A DNA stretch of 9,402 nt from assembly GCA_009782725.1 (NCBI GenBank), contig WRIM01000015.1, positions 1 to 9,402 of the forward strand, given 5' to 3'. Below are positions 5,985 to 9,402 of this stretch, piece after piece. The stretch is from Alphaproteobacteria bacterium (GTDB lineage Bacteria > Pseudomonadota > Alphaproteobacteria > Rs-D84). A model generated the notes under the pieces. The model saw nothing but the letters and a program-made list of their open reading frames with translations, was not told the DNA's origin and made no database searches. A program made the translations under genes and the position numbers. Within the stretch, counting starts at the first letter, position 1. The number at the start of each line of letters is the position of its first letter.

Positions 5985-6020
5985 CCGTGGCCACAGCCAA
6001 AGGATTGTTTTTATTTGATT
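5947..6020 (-). ncRNA. Candidate small RNA or attenuated leader (about 74 nt)
   Basis: This is the segment between the start expected from the minus-strand promoter (6054-6027) and the terminator T-run. It has no reading frame with a plausible ribosome binding site. It begins near CCAATC, contains a short TGGC/GCCA hairpin at about 5999-5988, and ends with the terminator hairpin. Either a discrete small RNA or a premature-termination leader for the rpsP operon would fit. I recognise no named RNA family. The existence of the transcript is inference from the promoter and terminator. Confidence 0.45.
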
Positions 6021-6026
6021 GGCCTA

Positions 6027-6054
6027 ATTATACGAGAATTTTATTGAAAGTCAA
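6027..6054 (-). promoter_or_regulatory. Sigma70-type promoter toward the rpsP operon
   Basis: The -35 TTGACT (6054-6049) and a consensus -10 TATAAT (6032-6027) are separated by 16 bp. The expected start is near 6020. It is the best promoter found upstream of the minus-strand gene train and shares base 6049 with the -35 of the tRNA promoter. Confidence 0.7.
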
Positions 6055-6072
6055 ATAAAATATAGATATAAT
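6044..6072 (+). promoter_or_regulatory. Sigma70-type promoter of tRNA-Gly
   Basis: The -35 TTGAAA (6044-6049), a 17-bp spacer and a consensus -10 TATAAT (6067-6072) place the start a few bases before the mature tRNA at 6084. It is back-to-back with the leftward promoter. Confidence 0.75.
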
Positions 6073-6083
6073 TTGCAAACGTT

Positions 6084-6157
6084 GCGAGTGTAGTATAATG
6101 GTAGAACAAAAGCTTCCCAAGCTTTGGGCGAGGGTTCGATTCCCTTCACTCGCACCA
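6084..6157 (+). tRNA. tRNA-Gly(CCC), CCA end encoded
   Basis: A complete cloverleaf is visible. The acceptor stem GCGAGTG (6084-6090) pairs with CACTCGC (6147-6153), followed by A and an encoded CCA (6155-6157). The anticodon stem AAAGC/GCTTT (6109-6113, 6121-6125) encloses the loop TTCCCAA with anticodon CCC at 6116-6118. The T arm (6130-6146) has the TTCGATT loop. It reads GGG glycine codons. It ends 4 bp before the 3' end of the convergent metallopeptidase gene, with no terminator between. Confidence 0.96.
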
Positions 6158-6161
6158 CTTC

Positions 6162-7181
6162 TTACCGGCGAAGATTATCTTCGACCAGCGACTGAATTTT
6201 ATAAGCCTGGACTTCTTGCCATACATCATCGCATTCAATGGCGGTATATTGTTCCACCAACGGATGAGCGAACGTATTATTTCTTGTCTTTTCTTTTGCC
6301 TTGTAAAAACATTTGCTTACGTGATTTAACGCGCCGACATCTCTCATGGCGTGCACAAATTCATGCGTCACAAGTCCCATTGCGCCGTAATAATCAAACT
6401 CTGCCGATTCATGGTCGTATTCTATGATTTTTTTTATGACGCGGTAAATGCCGTATGCTTTGTGGGCGCGAAGGTCTGAAAAGCCCGCGGATTTAAGGCG
6501 ATTGTCATCCAAAAACTTGTCCCGCCATGTTGCAACGCCGGAATCGGCCACACTATAGGTGGCCCGTATCATAAAGTCTTTAATGTCGGAAGCCGAAAGG
6601 CGGCGCCAGTCGCCGACCACCGAGATGCCGTGAGATTCATCATAAACATCGGTCCAACTGCGCAGCAGAAAAGCGATTTCATCTGCGACAATGCGCATAT
6701 CTTTTTCATCATGGTCAAGAAGTTTAGTCGCAAGCTTTGTTGTTTCGGCATTAAAATAATCTTGGTTTATCTTTGAATTGTAATTAAAGAAATCTATAAC
6801 TTTTGCGTATTCTTTTGGATACCGCTTTTTATACTCCAAAATCTCGTCAAAATATTCCATGTCAGAGTATATTGATACGCCTTCTTTATCATCTCTTATC
6901 ATAGACCGATTTTTCATAAGAAACGCTTCTATCTCGGGCCAAGATAAAAACCTGGTTTTATCATGAGCTTCGCCATAATAGCGCGATAGAGTCAGCATAT
7001 CACGATATATGTAATCCGCCTCTGTCTGTTTTTCTACAATTTTTCTAAACTGATCGCCTGCAGATTGACGGATTTTATTATAATCCTTTTTATCAATTTC
7101 CCTGTCAAGAAGCATGCCGGAAACAGCGCCCGTGGCGGCGCGCAATTTTCTTCGCAATAAAAATTTATTTCTTTCTTTCAC
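6162..7181 (-). CDS. Putative HExxH zinc metallopeptidase of unknown family
   Basis: The protein is about 339 residues from a GTG at 7181. The C-terminal part has a zincin motif in helical context, GLVTHEFVHAMRDVG, with HEFVH at 273-277 (two zinc histidines and catalytic E274). About 46 residues later, close to the C-terminus, WQEVQAYKIQ offers E323 as a third ligand, a gluzincin-like layout. The first 250 residues are charged and mostly helical with no recognised domain, signal peptide or membrane segment. The frame stays open to an ATG at 7475, but that extension overlaps the divergent gene and is basic nonsense-like sequence. GTG 7181 would be almost leaderless if the promoter at 7217-7189 is used; TTG 7157 and ATG 7115 are alternatives. 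It could be a housekeeping peptidase, effector or toxin. Confidence 0.75.
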   Translation of the reverse strand: MKERNKFLLRRKLRAATGAVSGMLLDREIDKKDYNKIRQSAGDQFRKIVEKQTEADYIYRDMLTLSRYYGEAHDKTRFLSWPEIEAFLMKNRSMIRDDKEGVSIYSDMEYFDEILEYKKRYPKEYAKVIDFFNYNSKINQDYFNAETTKLATKLLDHDEKDMRIVADEIAFLLRSWTDVYDESHGISVVGDWRRLSASDIKDFMIRATYSVADSGVATWRDKFLDDNRLKSAGFSDLRAHKAYGIYRVIKKIIEYDHESAEFDYYGAMGLVTHEFVHAMRDVGALNHVSKCFYKAKEKTRNNTFAHPLVEQYTAIECDDVWQEVQAYKIQSLVEDNLRR

Positions 7182-7184
7182 AGC

Positions 7185-7214
7185 TTGAATTATAGCATAT
7201 TTATATGCTAATAT
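7185..7214 (+). promoter_or_regulatory. Promoter for the 331-aa gene (and alr)
   Basis: The -35 TTGAAT (7185-7190), an 18-bp spacer and a -10 TAATAT (7209-7214) with an extended TGC in front (7206-7208). The expected start near 7221 leaves a short leader with AAGGA before the ATG at 7238. Confidence 0.55.
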
Positions 7215-7217
7215 GAA
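7189..7217 (-). promoter_or_regulatory. Divergent promoter for the metallopeptidase gene
   Basis: On the minus strand TTCATA (7217-7212), a 17-bp spacer and a consensus -10 TATAAT (7194-7189) with an extended TGC in front (7197-7195). The expected start is near 7182, essentially at the GTG start codon. Confidence 0.5.
7193..7210. promoter_or_regulatory. Operator-like 18-bp palindrome between divergent genes
   Basis: TAGCATAT and ATATGCTA form a perfect 8-bp inverted repeat with a 2-bp TT centre. The two ends run into the -10 boxes of both divergent promoters, so a bound dimer could control both genes at once. No gene in the window encodes a recognisable DNA-binding regulator. Confidence 0.6.
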
Positions 7218-7237
7218 ACGAAACGTAAGGATAATTA

Positions 7238-8233
7238 ATGAAAATCGATATTTGTGTTTTCGGGCGTCCGAACGGCGCCGACTTTTCCGATTGCGACAAA
7301 AATAATTCCGAATTGTTCGAAGACTATGCGGACGAGCTTCGCGCGACCGGAAAACCCCAGACATACGGGACATATCTTGATCATGTTGGAAATATCGTTT
7401 ATGTGTTTGTGGCCTCTCAGAATGTTGTCGGATTCGACGATAATAAAGATTCGTATTTCGGAATATCGTTCGCAATTAATCAAGGAATGTTCAAAGAAGA
7501 AAACAGCCTTTCCAAATTCTTTGATTTTTTGATGAAGCATATTATTTCCAACGGCGTTCTGTTTGAACAATTGGCAAACGGCGATATTAAATACCGCGTT
7601 GCGGGCTTTAAAGATGCCCGGGCCGAAATAGACCAAATCAAAACCAACGTCATACGGCATAATCTGGAAAAGAACCTGCGCGATGAAATCGTGCCGCTGC
7701 CCCAAGCGGCCCCGAACGTGTCGGTCAAAGTCCCGCTTATCGCCGGAAATCCAGTCTTTAACAACAGATTTCGCCAATACAGCTTGATGAGTATCTCTCA
7801 GGAATATAAAATGCCAATGGATTTGTATACTCTGGACAGGCTTTTGAGAATATTCCGGGTTAATCCGACCGAACGCACGTACAAGAATGCCCAGCAAGTA
7901 TTTCACAATATTGTGGGCGATCAATATACGATAAACGCGGCCGATAGTTCACTGATAAAAAAGCTTAATGAATTTTACGCCGTCTTTTCCGACGAAAAAA
8001 ATAAATTCTATAAACCAGAGTATCAGGCCGACATAGACAAATCGCACAGCATGATAGCAAATCTTGTCGAACAAATGAAACCAAAGACGGCGCCTGCGCC
8101 GCAACCGGTGGCGGCGCCAGTTGTCGCGCCACCGCCCCAAGCGGAACAATATAAAACCGCGGGCCGCAAGATTAAACCACAAAATTCGTTAAAACGCAGA
8201 ATTCATTCAATGTTCGGTTGGCGTAATAAATAA
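7238..8233 (+). CDS. Protein of unknown function (331 aa) with proline-rich linker and basic tail
   Basis: I do not recognise this family. The N-terminal part (about 1-90) looks like a compact alpha/beta domain, starting MKIDICVFGRPNGADF and including YGTYLDHVGNIVYVFVASQ and DSYFGISFAINQGMF. The middle (about 90-280) is mixed helical. Residues about 285-310 are a Pro/Ala linker (KTAPAPQPVAAPVV and PPPQAEQ), and the last 20 or so residues are strongly basic (GRKIKPQNSLKRRIHSMFGW). There is no signal peptide or membrane helix. The basic end could bind nucleic acid or membrane. AAGGA lies 6 nt before the ATG. The stop codon directly abuts the alr start, so both are likely on one mRNA. It diverges from the metallopeptidase gene across a shared operator-like site. 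Confidence 0.8.
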   Translation: MKIDICVFGRPNGADFSDCDKNNSELFEDYADELRATGKPQTYGTYLDHVGNIVYVFVASQNVVGFDDNKDSYFGISFAINQGMFKEENSLSKFFDFLMKHIISNGVLFEQLANGDIKYRVAGFKDARAEIDQIKTNVIRHNLEKNLRDEIVPLPQAAPNVSVKVPLIAGNPVFNNRFRQYSLMSISQEYKMPMDLYTLDRLLRIFRVNPTERTYKNAQQVFHNIVGDQYTINAADSSLIKKLNEFYAVFSDEKNKFYKPEYQADIDKSHSMIANLVEQMKPKTAPAPQPVAAPVVAPPPQAEQYKTAGRKIKPQNSLKRRIHSMFGWRNK

Positions 8234-9298
8234 ATGAAAACTAACCCGATTTTGACAATCGATATTGGCGCGCTTTGCAAGAATTGGCGCATGCTTTGCG
8301 ATTCCGCGCCGAATGCCAAACCGGCCGCGGTTGTAAAGGCAGATGCTTATGGCACCGGCGCCACGAAGACGGCCGCGGCATTATATGATGCGGGATGCCG
8401 CAATTTCTTTGTCGCAAATGGGGCCGAGGGCGCAAACATTCGACCACACGTCGGGGATTCAAATATTTTTATTCTGAACGGAATTGATGAAGAGAGTGTT
8501 TCTTTATTCAATGAACATCGACTAACGCCGGTTATATCAAATTTTGATGCGTTGAATATTTGGAAAGCGAATAGACTTCCCGGCATTCGCCCAATTATCC
8601 AAATCGATACCGGGTTGAATAGGTTGGGCTTTCATGAGTCCGAACTTTGCAAAATATCTGACACGGATAAATCCGAATTTTCTTATGTGATGTCGCATTT
8701 GGCGTGCGCGGACGAACCGGGTCATCCGATGAATATGGCGCAATTGACCCGGTTCGAATCCATGCGAAGATTTTTTCCGGGACTTCCCGCAACACTGTCC
8801 GCATCGAATGGAAATTTCTTGGGCCCCGAATTCCAATTCGATATGGTACGTTTCGGCGTCGCTCTTTACGGGGGCCTTACCGCCGCGGGATTTAAACCCG
8901 CGCCGGTGATGAATTTGTCCGCGCCTGTATTGCAGATAATAGATTTACAGCCGGGGGAATCCGTCGGATATAACGCGACATTCGTTGCAAAGAAAAAGAC
9001 CCGGGTCGCGGTTTTGGCGGTGGGGTATGCCGACGGCCTTCCTTGGTATATTCGGATTTCCGGACGGGGAAAAGTATTCTTTGGCAATGCATCCGCGCCC
9101 ATAATCGGAAGCGTATGCATGGATTTAACCATGGTCGACGTATCCGATTTGCCCAGCGTCAAAGTAGGGGATTGTGCGGAAATTATCGGAAACCATTACG
9201 GCGTCGATGATTTGGGAAGGGACAGCGGCACGATAAGTTACGAGCTTCTTTGTCGAATTGGCGGCGGCAAACGCGCCGAAAGAATATATATAAAATAA
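8234..9298 (+). CDS. alr: Alanine racemase (PLP-dependent)
   Basis: The protein is 354 residues, a full-length fold-type III alanine racemase that makes D-alanine for peptidoglycan in the cytosol. The PLP lysine is K35 in VVKADAYGTG. The second catalytic residue is Y265 in AVGYADGLP, across the dimer interface. Other signatures are IQIDTGLNRLGF (about 121-132), SASNG (about 191-195), DMVRFGVALYGG, VGYNATF and GSVCMDLTMVDVSDLP near the C-terminal domain. The ATG follows the stop of the 331-residue gene with no bases between and has no clear ribosome binding site, so it probably depends on translational coupling to that gene. A strong terminator follows directly. Confidence 0.96.
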   Translation: MKTNPILTIDIGALCKNWRMLCDSAPNAKPAAVVKADAYGTGATKTAAALYDAGCRNFFVANGAEGANIRPHVGDSNIFILNGIDEESVSLFNEHRLTPVISNFDALNIWKANRLPGIRPIIQIDTGLNRLGFHESELCKISDTDKSEFSYVMSHLACADEPGHPMNMAQLTRFESMRRFFPGLPATLSASNGNFLGPEFQFDMVRFGVALYGGLTAAGFKPAPVMNLSAPVLQIIDLQPGESVGYNATFVAKKKTRVAVLAVGYADGLPWYIRISGRGKVFFGNASAPIIGSVCMDLTMVDVSDLPSVKVGDCAEIIGNHYGVDDLGRDSGTISYELLCRIGGGKRAERIYIK

Positions 9299-9322
9299 AA
9301 AACCGGGCGTTTGCCCGGTTTT
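9299..9322 (+). terminator. Intrinsic terminator of alr
   Basis: A 10-bp stem, AAAACCGGGC (9299-9308) with GCCCGGTTTT (9313-9322), surrounds a GTTT loop and ends in four T. Because A and T tails flank both sides, it may also terminate leftward transcription. Confidence 0.9.
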
Positions 9323-9335
9323 CACGATTTTATCG

Positions 9336-9364
9336 TTGTCTGTTAACGCCCCCCCCCCTAGATT
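9336..9364 (+). promoter_or_regulatory. Possible promoter with C10 tract in its spacer
   Basis: TTGTCT (9336-9341) and TAGATT (9359-9364) each match four of six consensus bases and are exactly 17 bp apart. Ten of the spacer bases are an uninterrupted C run (9349-9358). Length changes of the run would alter spacing. The boxes are weak, so this is tentative. Confidence 0.35.
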
Positions 9365-9392
9365 TTCGCGTATTTCCATAATGGAAAGGATT

Positions 9393-9402
9393 ATGGTTAT
9401 AA
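9393..9402 (+). CDS. Possible start of a downstream gene (cut by window edge)
   Basis: An ATG at 9393 follows GGAAAGGA with a short spacing of 2 nt. An in-frame ATG at 9381 has no ribosome binding site. Only three codons are visible, so nothing can be said about the product. Confidence 0.2.

Noticed and set aside
6131..6157. tRNA 3' end as an integration attachment site for an island at 6162-8233
   Set aside because: I found no second copy of the tRNA 3' end in the window and no integrase gene.
6169..6183. CGAAGA/TCTTCG inverted repeat just after tRNA-Gly as a terminator
   Set aside because: The stem is short, has no T-run and lies inside the end of the metallopeptidase coding sequence.
7182..7475. 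N-terminal extension of the metallopeptidase reading up to an ATG at 7475
   Set aside because: It overlaps the divergent 331-residue gene and its promoter region and reads as Arg/His/Ser-rich antisense sequence; the GTG at 7181 fits better.
7235..7924. 229-codon open frame on the minus strand
   Set aside because: It lies wholly opposite the better-supported plus-strand gene, which has a ribosome binding site and promoter; the translation resembles no protein.

Overview
The window looks like a chromosomal segment of an alphaproteobacterium, probably an uncultured, host-associated one with a fairly compact genome. The evidence is a DUF2155-type periplasmic protein (a family I know from Alphaproteobacteria) next to rplS, the order rpsP-rimM-trmD-rplS, and short or overlapping gene junctions. 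The exact lineage is inference.

Bases 1-5811 hold one long co-oriented minus-strand gene train. In transcription order it is: a 52-residue small ORF, rpsP (bS16), a NUDIX hydrolase, rimM, trmD, rplS (bL19), a DUF2155 secreted protein, a 70-residue unknown, a 101-residue membrane-anchored unknown, tsaD, an APH/choline-kinase-like phosphotransferase, and the start of xseA (cut by the window edge). Most junctions are overlaps or gaps of a few bases, so this is probably an operon for ribosome and tRNA maturation with small unknown passengers. Several of its coding sequences carry in-frame repeats. rimM holds a 69-bp nested palindrome (exactly 23 codons). rimM and trmD contain three tracts of a 7-bp repeat. 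The phosphotransferase has a G9 run near its 3' end.

Bases 5812-6083 form a noncoding control region. It holds a 112-bp imperfect palindrome with perfect 16-bp ends, a minus-strand intrinsic terminator, and two back-to-back sigma70-type promoters whose -35 boxes share one base. The rightward promoter drives tRNA-Gly(CCC). The leftward one would make an RNA of about 74 nt ending at the terminator, either a small RNA or an attenuated leader of the rpsP operon.

Bases 6162-8233 look accessory. A 339-residue HExxH zinc metallopeptidase (minus) and an unrecognised 331-residue protein (plus) diverge from a short intergenic region with an 18-bp operator-like palindrome lying across both -10 boxes. 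The unknown gene abuts alr (alanine racemase), which ends in a clear terminator. After it comes a C10 tract that exactly fills out a 17-bp spacer between weak -35 and -10 boxes, ahead of a possible gene start at the window edge.

The best candidates for something undescribed are the divergent metallopeptidase/unknown pair with its shared operator, the structured noncoding region upstream of rpsP, the repeat invasion of essential translation genes, and the two long homopolymer C/G tracts that suggest slippage-based variation.
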